From an uncultured Lactobacillus sp. (GTDB lineage Bacteria; Bacillota; Bacilli; Lactobacillales; Lactobacillaceae): DNA of 63,294 nt. Of this stretch, positions 63,239 to 63,294 are shown one piece after another. The notes beneath the pieces are model-generated. The model saw nothing but the letters and a program-made list of their open reading frames with translations. It searched no databases and had not been told where the DNA came from. Position numbers and translations under genes: made by a program. Numbering within the stretch: the first letter of the stretch is position 1; every line of letters begins with the position of its first letter. The stretch is taken from assembly GCA_946481335.1 (NCBI GenBank), contig CAMLMR010000002.1, positions 1-63,294 of the forward strand. The letters are read 5' to 3'.

Positions 63239-63294
63239 CTACTTTAGTTCGTCAGCTCGTTTGATAGTATCTTCAATCGAAATATCTGGATTAA
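63239..63294 (-). CDS. 3' end of an unidentified CDS upstream of recN
   Basis: Minus strand reads ...NPDISIEDTIKRADELK-stop. Too short to identify; position suggests a tlyA/argR-type neighbour. Confidence 0.4.
   Translation of the reverse strand, partial: NPDISIEDTIKRADELK

Overview
This window is a conserved core-genome segment from a low-GC Lactobacillaceae-type Firmicute. The family assignment is inferred from gene content and synteny. Most genes lie on the minus strand. Recognisable blocks are: lspA-rluD-pyrR-carA-carB; fhs; rnpB with gpsB, ypsA, recU, pbp1A and dnaD; the mevalonate pathway (mvk-mvaD-pmk-fni); glpK; rpsP-khpA-rimM-trmD-rplS; rnc-smc-ftsY-ylxM-ffh; acpP/plsX/recG/fakA/asp23; and recN-gmk-rpoZ-coaBC-priA-fmt-rsmB-stp-prkC-rsgA-rpe-thiN. 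I saw no prophage, transposon, CRISPR array or tRNA cluster. The main surprises lie inside apparently ordinary genes: (1) a full-length CarA/CarB pair next to pyrR whose catalytic motifs are erased in both subunits (GATase Cys/His/Glu lost, metal/ATP residues lost in both synthetase halves, large deletion in the second ATP-grasp region); (2) a DinG with an intact exonuclease but no Walker A, DEAH or motif VI; (3) an LspA with a catalytic Asp changed to Asn; (4) two genes (rluD and ypsA) whose conserved N-termini have no ATG/GTG/TTG start and appear to need AUU and AUC starts; (5) a tightly coupled MoxR-AAA/VWA/94-aa module between ffh and rpsP; (6) a 13-bp hairpin with a U-tract built across the khpA stop codon. 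Motif comparisons are from memory of the families; no searches were run.
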